Source: Darksidea phi (Eukaryota; Ascomycota; Dothideomycetes; Pleosporales; Lentitheciaceae). Taken from it: a stretch of 64,000 nt of DNA. The position numbers and the translations under genes were made by a program. Positions 44,217 to 55,517 of the stretch are shown here, piece after piece. Position 1 is the stretch's first letter, and the number at the start of each line of letters is the position of its first letter. The stretch is from positions 1 to 64,000 of the forward strand of contig JASJFT010000214.1 of assembly GCA_030770425.1 (NCBI GenBank). The letters run 5' to 3'. The notes under the pieces were generated by a model, which was not told the origin of the DNA, searched no databases, and saw only the letters and a program-made list of their open reading frames with translations.

Positions 44217-46557
44217 GTTGATGGCTCGTTGTGTGAATGCAGTACAGGAAGAGCGAGCGGATAGTGTGTAAAGATTGCTCTGTAAGTCACGGTGCAGGAC
44301 ACGTCTCGCGCCTTATATTGTTATCCCTTGGGCACTGAGATGACTCCGCGTTCCTCGCGTCGCGTACAAAGACGGCTCGTACATCTTCTGTGTACGCGTA
44401 TGCACGTGGTCTTGCCTGGCTAACAACGTTTCGCTCTCAATGTTTATAGGATCTCCATCCCTTCCAATGACCCCTTGCATAGCTCGCTTCATCTACCCTA
44501 CCTTCCGTCGGTGTTTAGGGCCTTTTGGATTCACAGTTCTGACGTTAAAGATGGCTATTCAACCAAGGTATACAATTTGAGTTACCAAAACCGAGTACAA
44601 AACCTGCCTCACTAATCTTTCTATCTCTCACACACTAACGCACTTATTTCAATATTCTTCTTTCAATGGTGGCAAAATAACACTCGCCCTCGGGCCCTCT
44701 AGGTCAACCATCTCCTGTACCGCCCAAGAACTTGATCCTTTTATCGACAAGTACCTATAGTGAGATACTAAGGATACCTTGTAAGGGCGGAGTACGGAGA
44801 CCGTTAATGTGCAGCTGATGGTTGTCCGCTGCTATATCCTCATCCGCAGCCACACAGAGAGAAGTAAATAACATCCGACCCAAGGCCTTGCCAGGTTACC
44901 GGCACACTACATGAAGTGGACTCTCAACCTATATTGTGTTGATGCCGTGAGTTGATGGTAATCAATCACGGGAAGACGGTGATGCATCTTCTAATGATTA
45001 GTTTCTTATATAAATATAACTCTATTGAACCTTATTAGTAATATAGTTTTACAGGCTTCTCGTCAAGAAGCGTACGCGAAGACGAAGATACACCTTCTTA
45101 TATACTTTCGTCTATTTTATCGTATTGAAAACCACCTATTCTTATTACAGTCCCTAACTGGCTACGCCTGCCTAGCGAATTGTTTCTGTTTCCGAGTTCA
45201 AAGATTGCTGCGGGTACTCTGGGCATTTCAATCAAAGTTCTGGCTAGTAAAGCAACTTGTCAGCTGCTTCAAAGGATTCCATGCAGTGCTTGGGGAAAGA
45301 TTGCCATCGAGCTTTATTAAAGGTTTTAGCTCGACAAGGCAAGAAACAGAGCACTTGAGAGAGCAGACGAAGTTGGGCTAGCGGCTTGAGACGTGAAATA
45401 CATACCTTCAACATCTCATGCAAAGCTCGTCTATTACTATAACAAGAATCGAGGTCAATGTCACAGAATCTATTTGCAAGCGCCGGCTGGTACAGGCTCG
45501 AGGATTGTTTCCGGTCCTAAGATAGAACCTTTTGCACAACCGCACCAGTTGCCAAAGCTCGTGGGACACGACGATCTCATCCTCTCCAAAGAATGACTGC
45601 AGAAATGAATCCGCAAGAGAGAGGTTCAGTGGCGACTCCTCCTCAGACAACTTGGACCGAGCTTAGGAGGCATCGAACATTATGCTCCTTCTGTTGTCAT
45701 TGGCCCGTATCGATTTCCTCCCTCCGACGTACTCGTGGACTTCATCGAGCTCTAGCTAGTTAGCCGACAGACTTAGCGGTTCTAACGTCTCTTATAGGCA
45801 CGAAGTCCCGTATAACATTAGCGAAGAGTAGAAAATGCGTTTTATCGATGAACTAGGTGTGCTGCTCTAAGTGGGTGCCTGTTTATATATATATATGTGT
45901 GTCAGAGAGAGAGAGAGAGCTAGAGCTATTAGAAGAATAAAAACCCTACAGAAACTGCGGAAAGCATCAAAGGGAAGCACGGCAAACTATTCCTTCCTTC
46001 CCGACGCCCAAGGCAAACTGCCTATGCTGGATCTATCGGGAGCCCAAGGTAAGCATCCCAACGAGCAGACCCGGCACGATAGACGCATAGCGAAAGTCCG
46101 GGGGCCAATAGGCGAAAATAATGCAATAAATGGCTATAAAAGATATGTTATACCTCCTACAACCCTATCAAAAAGTACAAAGACGTACTAGAATACACTA
46201 AGAAGGGATTTGTGAGAAAACTCGTTACCCAACTGAACTGAACTGTACCGTTAGAGTACGGGAAACGCAGGGTATACACCATTATGCCGTCCACCCATCC
46301 CAATCCAAACGCCATCCGTGTAGTGCTAGAAATGTTTGAAAAACGGAAAGGGAGTATGTGCGTAGACCTGAACGCAGTGAAGCTGTCGACAAGAAGGTAC
46401 GATGGGGAGTGCCTCAACAAAAGAAAGCCCATTTAGGGGGTAAGCAAGCGAAACGGAAAACCAGGGATATCAAAACAAAATGAAAAGAAAATCGCTGCAT
46501 CTTATACAGTCGACATCCGTCCGACCTGAAGGGGCCCATAATATGTTCGCCATGTGC
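44217..46557. other. Long intergenic region, AT-rich in part
   Basis: About 2.3 kb. ORFs at 45025-45381 and 45393-45650 have no motif. AT-rich patches near 44990-45130 and stop-rich stretches near 45740-45850 suggest decayed repeat DNA. The TA/GA microsatellite at 45885-45922 is listed separately. The right end is the 3' flank of the next minus-strand gene. Confidence 0.45.
45885..45922. repeat. TA/TG/GA dinucleotide microsatellite
   Basis: A compound run of TA, then TG, then about eight GA units. Confidence 0.85.
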
Positions 46558-47520
46558 TTAAACACCACCCATCAAGAAGTCGGCTTCGTCAAAGTCACTC
46601 GAATTTCCGACAAGCACACGCCCTTGGTGCTCCGCATTTTCCACGTCGATATCGATATCACTCTCCTTCATCGCTATACTTTCTACACCCATGACTCGTC
46701 CCCTTCTTGTCTTCGGCTGGGCATATGGGCGCAGTGCCATCTGCGGAAAGGCACTGCTCAAGCTCATCGGCGGGCTCTCCGAGAGGGGTGAGACAGGTAC
46801 TTCGTCCTCGGACACCTTCAGTGGAATTTTGAAGTGGAATTCTGTGTTGAGCTTTATCGGCCTTTCATCTTCGTCTTGCCATGAGCGTTTGGAGGGGTTT
46901 GCGGGGTTGGGTCGGAGAGAGGAGCTCGATGCGGTCGTGTCGGTGGAGGCATGTGAGGAGAAGGGCTGCTTGAAGGCTTCGGCGGGGAGGGGAAAGAGAT
47001 TGAGGGCGCGTTCGCCTGAGGCTGAGGTGCCGCCGTAGAGATGCACGTTTGTGACGGGCTGTTCCGCGTACCCGCCTATTTTCTGCAGCCCACAAAAGGG
47101 CAGCAGTTCCCTCTGGTGCTGAAAATCGTCCGGCACGGCCTCGCGGGTTGGTTTGACGCTGTACTCTTTTTCTGTCATTGTCGACATGGTCGAGGCTCTG
47201 CCGTTGGGTGAAACGGCCAGGGTAGTCTGGATTGAAGGCAGCGACACCGTCTTGTGCGTCTTGTAGCCCTCAGGCACACTCTTCCGGACCCGCATGCCGA
47301 CGCTCAGAAGATCGGCTTGCACGCTGCCTGGCACCGGTTGTCGTTTGGCGAGATGGTGTTGTTGGCGGGTAATCGGGCCAGAAGCCCGCGGGTCCTCGTC
47401 GCTGTCGGAGCTGTCGTGGTGCTCGTACGCAAAGAAGCTGGTGATGGACGGCTGGAACCGGCGTTTGTTGCGGTGCTGGTGGGCGTCGGAGGCGTGTGTG
47501 TGGACGTCTCCGGGGCGCAT
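46558..47520 (-). CDS. Ribonucleotide reductase inhibitor family protein (Spd1/Dif1-like)
   Basis: 320 residues, one exon, true ATG at 47520. It is low-complexity overall but has the short motifs I associate with the fungal RNR-inhibitor family (Sml1/Dif1/Spd1 type): KRRFQPSITSFF near the N-terminus and VQADLLSVGMRVRKSVPEGYKTHKT about residues 65-90. Near the C-terminus is an acidic segment (DIDIDVENAE) that ends in SSDFDEADFLMGGV. Known members bind or relocalise ribonucleotide reductase subunits and are degraded in S phase or after DNA damage. The family call rests on short motifs, so it is moderate; direct inhibition of the enzyme is inference. Confidence 0.68.
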   Translation of the reverse strand: MRPGDVHTHASDAHQHRNKRRFQPSITSFFAYEHHDSSDSDEDPRASGPITRQQHHLAKRQPVPGSVQADLLSVGMRVRKSVPEGYKTHKTVSLPSIQTTLAVSPNGRASTMSTMTEKEYSVKPTREAVPDDFQHQRELLPFCGLQKIGGYAEQPVTNVHLYGGTSASGERALNLFPLPAEAFKQPFSSHASTDTTASSSSLRPNPANPSKRSWQDEDERPIKLNTEFHFKIPLKVSEDEVPVSPLSESPPMSLSSAFPQMALRPYAQPKTRRGRVMGVESIAMKESDIDIDVENAEHQGRVLVGNSSDFDEADFLMGGV

Positions 47521-48606
47521 TATTGTGAGGGGACAGGAGAGATGAGACGGCTATCGAGGGTTGAGGGGCTTGTGCTCTGTGCTGTCGTTTGGGGATATGC
47601 ACCCTAGCTTGCGGGTGCTGAATTGGGTATCGGCTATGCGCAGAGCACCGCCAGCTGCCGGGGGTGTGCGCTGTTCGCCGTAATCAAATAATCTAATAAA
47701 TGCGAGGGCGGGCAGAAATCGGTGTCAGCCTTGTAGCCGGGTGCTGGGTAAAGGGAGGGAAGTAGGGCAACGATGAGGGGATGAGCGCGTCGAGCGGATC
47801 GAGCGGAGGAAATGCACGCGTGAGGGGAGATACAGCGTTGGTCTGTCGCCGTCACGCAGCTCGGGGATTTGTTGCAACGCGCTGGTGAGCCTTGGGGAGC
47901 GTTAGGCGAGAAGATCGGTCATCTAAGTGAATCAGCGGCCATCTACGCTCACCTCCCGCGTGAAGGATTGTCGGGTTTAAAGCAGTTTTAAAATAGACTT
48001 GACGTCGGCTTTTGGATCTTGTTGCGGGCAGGGTGTTGCTTATATGGTAACTGTCAAAGAACGCTTTGCGGCTACGGATTTGGCGCTGCCGGGTTGACGA
48101 CCGGCTATCACCACCATATTCAATACGAGGCGCTTGCCGCTGGTTTGATAGGCAATGGTTGGTTGTTGTCGGCGATCACGTCGTAAGTAATGGGCTGTGA
48201 CGATGCCCACTTCAAGGTAACAACCGCTAAAGACAATCGGGAGGCGCAATTCATAGGAGATGATTGAAAGGACTACACTTTAGTTCCCTGTACGTTAGGT
48301 AATATACCTTCAGATGGAAGAACAAATCCGGTTATGGTATACCTGGCGGAGTGATGCGTAACAGGTTAACGTCTTCTCATTTAATAAATGTATAGTATAG
48401 CTACCGTATCATCAACCAAAAGCTCTATAGCGAAGAAAAGAGGTATACAGCCTCCTTGGACCACTCCAATAACCCAACAAGTACGCGTACTCGTGCTCCT
48501 CATTGTAAGCTTCAAATATTATCCTCCACAAACCACTTCAATCGCCTAGACTTCTGAAAGCAACGCTGGGCCTAACGACGCATCGACCCACCAATCCACC
48601 ACCCTC
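47521..48606. other. Intergenic, nothing recognised
   Basis: Upstream of the RNR-inhibitor-like gene and downstream of the four-TM gene. No repeat or RNA gene seen. Confidence 0.5.
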
Positions 48607-49304
48607 CTACAACTTCAGCTCATCCATGGCTGACCCCGTCTCACTCCCCTTCCTCTCTTGCCTCGCTGTCCACTTATCCGCGCCCCACCCAACCACGCTA
48701 ACCCCCATACTTCCCGTCAACAACAACATAACCACCAAGGTACCATACAGAGCAAACTTGGACTGATGACACAGTGACGTAAAGTTACCATTGCCCATGT
48801 TGCTTGGTAGTGCGAGGTCTTGCTCGAGTGGCTGGCTGTTCTTGTATTTGCAAGTCCAAGTCTGGATTGTGTCAAGCTCGGGAGCCCCGTTGTTGAGAAT
48901 GTGGGCGTAGATTACGGTGACGAGAGTGAGGAGGGCCGAGGGGGCTGCTGAGCCAATTGCGGCGAGAGCGCGAAGAGTGGGGCGGTTAGGGAGGTTGACC
49001 TGCCGGCATTGTTAGGAGCTGAGAGGACTTGAGTTTGTGGTTGACTTGCCTTTGGAATGAGCGACATGGCAAGGAACATGCCCGAGAGCCCGAGCGTTAC
49101 TGCTGCGGACGCGATAAGGGCCTTTGTTCCGTGTACGTCAAAGTGCTGAGGCCAGAGCGGAAGCCACCACGGATTCGACGTTTGTTGCTTGTTGAACACA
49201 TCGAGGGTATGTGCCGCTGTGCCCAATATCGCAATGCTCAAAGCAACAACGAGCCCAGTGATGACGGTCTGCGCCAAGTGGAGGGGTGCGGGATTGATCT
49301 TCAT
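48607..49304 (-). CDS. Four-TM membrane protein, MARVEL/claudin-like layout
   Basis: Two exons: 49304-49050 and 48999-48607, 215 residues. The intron is 50 nt and uses a GC donor (AAG|GCAAGT), with a CTAAC branch and CAG acceptor; without it the frame breaks, and with it the sum is exact. TM helices are about residues 11-32, 61-82, 96-118 and 170-193, with an extracellular loop carrying Cys residues (TWTCKYKN, TSLCHQS) between helices three and four. The C-terminus is short and charged. The layout resembles fungal MARVEL-type plasma-membrane proteins, but no signature was recognised. The start at 49304 is the first ATG in frame. Confidence 0.72.
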
Positions 49305-50617
49305 CTTGATAATTCCTTTTCTCTCAAAAACTTCGTAGTAGGTGAGGGGGGGCAACGGCGATGAGCGACTCAAAATATATATAAAGGATAGACTGGATGA
49401 AAAGGAGGGCACACTACCAGGAGCACCCTACACTAAAAAGAGAGAATGATCAAGAGATACAAGTCGAGCAAATTGCCGACTGACGGAAGTGAGTTCTTGC
49501 CTGAAGACACAGAAAGGAGACGGTCAAGGTGGGTTCACCTCACCTTTAAAACACTTTGCCCTGGTTGGGCGTTTCACACCTTCATGGCTCTACCCTCACA
49601 CGCACACATCCAAAATAGACATTGTAGTCGCTCATGCGGGGACAAGGATGTCGATCGCTGTTTTTGATTTGGCCATTGTCTAAAAGGACAGCGCAAATGT
49701 GAGACGTGCAGCATGAGCGCGTAATCTGCACATATTCTCGAAAATAGAGCATTAAATTACTCTCCAACCCCTTCCGCGTTTACCACAGGCAGCAAATTAG
49801 CTCCACCACGACTCTTCTGGCCCCCCGGGGAGGCCAGTAATTGGCCTCGATATGGGCCACAGCGATACCGTTACCGCCATTGTTTGCTGTTCGTTCCTCT
49901 GGCTGGAGAGGCTCGATCGTGTTTGGATGGACAGTGGCGAATAAGAACGCGAGAGCGCGATATATGCAGGCACAGAGAGCACTGAAACAGGAGATGCAGA
50001 CCGGTCGGCGCTTCGATGCGAATGGTGATTCGGACGTCGTTTCGGCACTAATTATGCGACAGGGATAAGGGTATTTGATTGGTTCATGTGCCAAGATATG
50101 CAAAAACCCAAGCACGGAAGCGACAGGCAAAGGTACGATCTCCAGAACTAGGAAACGTAGTCATAGCAGTATGGGACGACTATAGCCGAGTTGAGAGGTT
50201 GAAGTCGTGAGTAGAATCTATGATGAACACTGACTTGAAATCGTGCATACGCGCAACCTGTTGTGGTACGAGTTATGTACTATACTGTGGCTAGCGAGAG
50301 CCTGCAGTAAGTCAGGGTCGGTAGTGCTAAAAGAATCCAGCGATTGCTCGAAGCGCCAGCAACACCGCGCTTCCGAAATGCCGAGGATTACATTCCTGGT
50401 TTGGGTGGATACTCTTAATTGATCGACGATCCTATGGAGACAGTATACTGGGTGCCCTTGAGAGGTGGTATTTCAGGGTTATTCGCTCGGAGCATGGAAG
50501 GCCGGCGTGCCGTTGCGCTATTCGCGTCGAACGGTTCGAAGCGCCTGCAATGTTGCCCTTCCGCGGACATCCAGAAAGTGCAGTCCACTAGAAGAGAATG
50601 AACGCCGCGTAATTTCC
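49305..50617. other. Intergenic, nothing convincing
   Basis: About 1.3 kb. The ORFs at 49780-50130 (minus) and 50419-50601 (plus) lack motifs and splice context. Confidence 0.5.
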
Positions 50618-51475
50618 TTATACCTGACCTGTTAGGCCGCTACCGAAAGCCCACTTGCGTCTTCTGGAACTTGAGGAGAGTAATTTCGTCTTGCCCTTCT
50701 TTGCCGCTTCAAGCGGATGCTCTTTTTCCCAGCTCTCATCGGACTTGTATGCAACGATTGCTTCGTCAAGTTTATATTCGGCCTGTTGCAGGTAGAGTAG
50801 TGCGACATCATATCTAAGTTGAGGTCCAGTCAGCCTTGTTGGCAGGTCATGCAGGAGTCGCCTAGAGAGCACTCACTCTGCAACTTTACAACCCACCATG
50901 AACTTCCGCACTTTGCCTTTCCGTATCTCTTCTTCCTCGCCCTCTAACGGCCTCGGGCTTAGGCTAACACCGCCCTTGTAGTATTCTCCAGGTATGAGGA
51001 CGGTTCTACGCGCCGGTAAGAGATGGTTTGCGTACAAGCCGTTAAGCCTCCGCAACGCCTCAGCCGGGACGCCATATCGTAGGGATAGAGACGCTATTGA
51101 ATCATTGTCGGGATCCACAAAATGCAGGACATCGGGCGCAGTTACGACATTCGCACCATTAGCCTTGTCAGATGGCGTCTGGAGCGAGTTGTGTGCCGAG
51201 TATGGCGGAGGATCGTCTCCCACCTGCTCTTCGTTTGGTGGCAAGTATGCAGGAGGGTCTCGCAAACTCTGTGGCAGTGATGACGGAACGATAGAGACCT
51301 GACAAAAAGGGCAGTAGTTTTCAAATCGCGGGTTGTCTATTATACACCGAACACAGATGGCGCGACCGCAGCATTCGAGACGACGTTCATATTGGGTGGC
51401 CTTCTCAGTCTTCTCGTCGTACGTGGGCGGGATGGACGTGAGGATGCTAGCGCAAGTGCAGCAGGCTTCAGACAT
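50618..51475 (-). CDS. RING-like and LysM domain protein
   Basis: Two exons: 51475-50877 and 50813-50618, 63-nt intron, 264 residues. The N-terminus has a treble-clef/RING-like cluster: CCTC, then ECCGRAICVRC, then YCPFC. A Pro/Ser-rich linker (DPPAYLPP, DPPPYS) follows. Next is a LysM-type module (about residues 118-165: HFVDPDNDSIASLSLRYGVP, ALRRLNGLYANHLLPARRTV, LIPGEYY). The C-terminus has a helical segment VALLYLQQAEYKLDEAIVAYKSDESWEKEHP. There is no signal peptide, so this LysM is intracellular, unlike chitin-binding secreted LysM effectors. Metal binding by the Cys cluster is inferred; ubiquitin ligase activity is possible but not shown. Confidence 0.8.
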
Positions 51476-52151
51476 GGTGGTACTATGCGGGTGAGGAATG
51501 AAGAAAGATGTATAGGAAGGAGAAGTTGAGCAAGCGCAGTGGAGGCAAAGTCGATGATCGGATAGAGATAGTACGTCATGACTCGGTCCGCACGGTAGCG
51601 AACCGCGAGCTCACGCGGGGCACGAGACGCGGAGGGGGACCAAGTGATGAGGACGCGAAACTCATAGTTTCTTCATGTTAGATGACTCAAGGCAAAGCGC
51701 ATGCGAAAATGCCCGCCATCGACATGAGAGAGTACGAGGTTCAAAGGCTCGAGGTAGCCCAGCGCCAAGGAAAACCCCAATGCGCCGGAAGCGGGCGCGG
51801 AAGCACGGCCCACCATCGGCCCGTCTCCTTCGCCGAGCCGCGCACACTGCATGGAGAGTTTTGCTCTCGCGACCTTGAACTTTTTCCGTACGCCAATCCC
51901 CATCTACACACCAACTCCACGCCCTTACGAGGTATGTCCTTTTAATATCGAGTGCCCTTCAGACAGCCATGGGGCGCACTCGCCTTGCTCCTATGAGCGG
52001 GTGCGACACTGCTCCTCTCTTCGACAAGAGCTGAAGAACCCTCATGTTGCGGCTGGGGGCACTCTTACGCTCTGGCTTCTGGAGGCTAACCATGTCACCA
52101 ACAGATACCTCGATCGTCCCACACCATTGAGAATCTCCTGCCGCCGTCAAA
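51476..52151. promoter_or_regulatory. Divergent promoter with probable uS8 5'UTR intron
   Basis: A GTATGT donor at 51932 and a CTAAC branch with ACCAACAG acceptor at 52104 flank 173 nt, ending 47 nt before the uS8 ATG. This would be an intron in the 5' leader, a common trait of fungal ribosomal-protein genes. No TATA box is evident. Confidence 0.45.
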
Positions 52152-52784
52152 ATGGTCAAGACATCTGTCCTCAACGATGCGCTCAACGCCATCAACAACG
52201 CCGAGAAGTCTGGCAAGCGCCAGGTCCTCATTCGCCCGTCGTCCAAGGTCATCATCAAGTTCTTAACCGTCATGCAGAAGCACGGTATGCATCCCACATT
52301 CCGCAATATACGTACTTCTCTTCGGGCTGATAACTAGACAATGGTTCCGCTTACTCCACGACCTTTGTCCTTTAAGTGCCCGATAGATCAACAGCGAAGG
52401 ACTTACACGTCTTCGGATTTTTCTATGATGTTTGATGTTTATTTCTTCGCGATATGCTGACTCTTTCCCCAGGCTACATTGGCGAGTTCGAGGAGGTTGA
52501 CGACCATCGCAATGGCAAAATCGTGATCCAGCTCAATGGTCGCGTGCGTAACACCCCACTCAAATTTCGAACATCCTTTTCTGACCGCCCTGCAGATCAA
52601 CAAGACCGGCGTCATATCTCCCCGCTACAACGTCCAGCTCCGCGATCTCGAGAAGTGGGTTGTCAAGCTCCTGCCCTCTCGTCAGTTCGGCTACATCGTC
52701 CTTACCACCTCCGCCGGTATCATGGACCACGAGGAGGCTAGGAGGAAGCACGTCGCTGGCAAGATTCTTGGTTTCTTCTACTAG
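52152..52784 (+). CDS. Small-subunit ribosomal protein uS8 (S22/S15a)
   Basis: Three exons: 52152-52284, 52473-52543 and 52596-52784, exactly 131 codons, 130 residues, the universal eukaryotic length. It reads [55 protein letters not shown] and [14 protein letters not shown], then [20 protein letters not shown], and ends in GKILGFFY. A core 40S protein that binds helix 21 of 18S rRNA in the platform (family knowledge). The first intron is 188 nt, long for this window; ribosomal-protein genes often have longer introns. Confidence 0.97.
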
Positions 52785-54381
52785 ACGATTCGATGCAGTG
52801 GGAAAATACCCAGGCCCAAGGGTATGTTTGATTACCTAGGCCGCGCCTCATGGCTATGATAGATGAAATGACAAAGCTGATGTCCAACTACTGATGGATT
52901 TGTGCACCTTTTGTTAACAGAACGAGGTGAACAGTATACACAGGCCAGCTGACTGGGTCAAACTGCTATTCTTGGAAGCGCGAACGCCCAAGAATTAGAA
53001 GGTCCGTTCACCCGCTGTATTCCGGCGCATCGATGTAGTTCAACCGACGTGACGTTGCTTGAGGCTCCAAGGCTCTTGACTGTTCCAGACGAGATTTGAG
53101 AAGAGAACTCTAACGTCGGTACAAACCAATCGAGGCGCGTGGCCCCAGGATCATCGCCGCTGAGAGCCAGCATGTAATGAAGGAGGATGCTGAATAGCAC
53201 GCCCGCGTATGCCCTCAAACAGACATGAAGCTAGAAAGAGCAAACTTTAGCAGCCAAGCACCGTCACGAGCGCATTGGGAATGCGATGATCGCTTCAGTC
53301 GCTGTCGAAACTTCCAAGACACTCTGCTCGTGCCGAACGAAATTTGAAGAGGAACAGGAGCAACTATACAAGACAGCACGTGTTTTTTTCTCAAACAGAC
53401 ATGAAGCCAGAGTAGAGCCTTCGAGATCCATTCGTCCAAGCCAAGCACAATTGACACCGCCACGGGCACAAGATGGGCTAATGTCGTTGATCAGGGTGCT
53501 GATGCGAGGTGAGGATCACGTTCACTGGCAGTTGCCGACAGGGACTAGAAGGAATGCCGGTTTCCGAACAGGACGAATGCATTGCCTTGCAGCCTTATAG
53601 CATAGTGTGTATACGCCTATTCAGGCAATCTGGGGTCGCTTAGGGGTGGGTTGGCCACGCTTGGGGTCGCGGACAGGGGTGTCTGCTACTACAGGGGTTT
53701 CAGTTGCGCCGCAACACCAACGTCTTCCATCACGAACTTGTCTCCCGCATGACAAATGTGCTACCCTCATACGTACACTCGCGACCGATTGAGCCGGTTT
53801 GGGCTGCTGCGAGCAGTTGATCCGCGTACACCCCTTCTTGGCGGAGATCCGGCTGGTTCGGATCCGTAGGAATAGGAGAGAGACCCTCCCGCTCTCAAGC
53901 CAATGTGCAGACCTCAGACACGTTTAAGCTCTCTTGGCACCCGTTTTAGTTGACCATCTGGAGTGCTTGGCGGGGGCGGGTATGCGAATGGCCGGTATGG
54001 GAGGGTCATGAGCAGGGCTTGACGGCCTGACAGCTTGCTCGACAGGAGCAGTGCAGTGTAATTGAGGATGCTTTGCCGTCAAACATGTCGGCTCTCAAGT
54101 CTTGAGGCAACCAAATAAAAGCCTGAGGATGCGCTCGTCTTTTGGTTTCTTCACTCCACTCACTACTCTACAGTCCTTCCTTACCTTACGGGTTAGCCCA
54201 GTTAATACCCACCCTTCCTTCTTACTCGCGACTTTGATAGTCCGCTCCCTTACTATCCTTGTTAACGACCGGTCGTTCATTCTACATTCACGTCTGCGAC
54301 GTTTAGTATAATACTTTTCACTTCTAATACCTTCCTTTGTTAAGTGGGCTTTCCCTTCTCTCCACACACACCATACCAAAA
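52785..54381. other. Intergenic with a degenerate local duplication
   Basis: About 1.6 kb without a convincing gene. The 18-bp sequence CTCAAACAGACATGAAGC occurs at 53214-53231 and again at 53390-53407, with further loose similarity before each copy. The right end is the promoter and leader of the N/Q-rich gene. Confidence 0.5.
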
Positions 54382-55517
54382 ATGTCTTTCAAATCCTTCG
54401 CCACCCTGGCCCTTGCGACTGGTTTCGCTGGTAAGTCGCCTGCTCTGGTTAGCTTGGATGAAGACGGAGCTGACCAACCCAGTTGCCAAACCGGTCAACA
54501 TGCCCCAGTCGCTTCCCCACTACAAGCGTAATGGCTTCGGTGCCGTCTCGAACGGCTTCGGCGGACAGGGCTTCAACTTCATTGATGGCTTCAACAACTT
54601 CAACCAGCAGCAACAGGTCATCCAGATCCAGGAGCAGAACCTTCAGATCGTGGACAACGGCTTCCAACAGCAGGTCGTCCAGCAGGTCAACGAAGTCCTG
54701 ATCGTAGACCAGCAGAGGAACGGCTTCAACAATGACTTGAACAACCTATTCCGCAAGTCCAACTTCAACAACCAGTTCAGGGACCAAGCCACTGTTGTCA
54801 TGGTCGTGCAGCAGATCCAGGTCGCCGTCGATAATGGCTTCGGAGGCCAGTTCCAACAGGATATCTTTGCGCAGTCTATCCTCGTTGCCAACCGTGGTGC
54901 TGCCCAGACCCAATCCGTCATGAGTAAGTCATCCCGACCGTCTCTCTCCATGCAACGGTAACTAACTGGCACTAGTCTTCGACGCCAAAACCCTCATCGC
55001 CCAAGATATCCTCGGTGGCGGCTTCAACAACGCCAACCTCAATGGTTTCGCTGGCCAGTCCAACGGCATCAACAACTTGGCCCTCCCCACCAAGACCAAC
55101 AACGTCCAGCTCTTCGGCGCTAAGCCCACCTGGTCGCAAGTCGCCGAGGACCCGGCCGCAACCCTTGGTGGTGTCTGGCAAGCCGAACTCGAAGACCTCC
55201 AGAAGGCCGATCAAGATAACGCTGACAACGAGATCAACAACCAGCTCGCCGCTCAGGAGAAGCAGGCCCTTGATCAGGCCAACCAGGAGCAGAACAACAA
55301 CGATGAGCAAAACAACAACCAGGAGCAAAACAACAACGAGGAGCAGGCCAAGGCTGAGGAGCAGAACAACAACGAGGAGCAGGCCAAGGCTGAGGAGCAG
55401 AACAACAATGAGGAGCAGGCCAAGGCTGAGGAAGAGGCGAAGAAGGCCGAGGAAGAGGCGAAGAAGGCCGAAGAGGCGCAAAAAGCCCAAGAGGGTGAGG
55501 CAGCCAAGCAAGAATAG
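54382..55517 (+). CDS. Secreted Asn/Gln-rich repeat protein
   Basis: Three exons: 54382-54430, 54483-54923 and 54976-55517, 343 residues, all in phase. The signal peptide MSFKSFATLALATGFAVA is followed by a likely Kex2 site (HYKR) just before NGFGAVSNGFGGQGF. The mature protein is very rich in Asn, Gln, Phe and Gly, with repeated NGF and NNF units alternating with Val/Ile/Gln-rich strands (QQQVIQIQEQNLQIVDNGF, VVMVVQQIQVAVDNGFG). No cysteine is seen in the mature part. A second block is FGAKPTWSQVAEDPAATLGG. The C-terminal 90 residues are tandem QNNNEEQAKAEE repeats, then EEAKKAEEAQKA, probably helical. The composition suggests an amyloid-like or wall-matrix protein; function is unknown. Confidence 0.75.
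55300..55490 (+). repeat. Coding tandem repeat, QNNNEEQAKAEE units
   Basis: Three to four 36-bp units encode QNNNEEQAKAEE, preceded by shorter QNNN(D/Q)E units and followed by EEAKKAE units. In frame with the secreted protein. Confidence 0.85.

Noticed and set aside
45025..45650. 118- and 80-codon ORFs in the 44-46 kb gap
   Set aside because: No conserved motif or splice structure; the area looks like decayed non-coding DNA.
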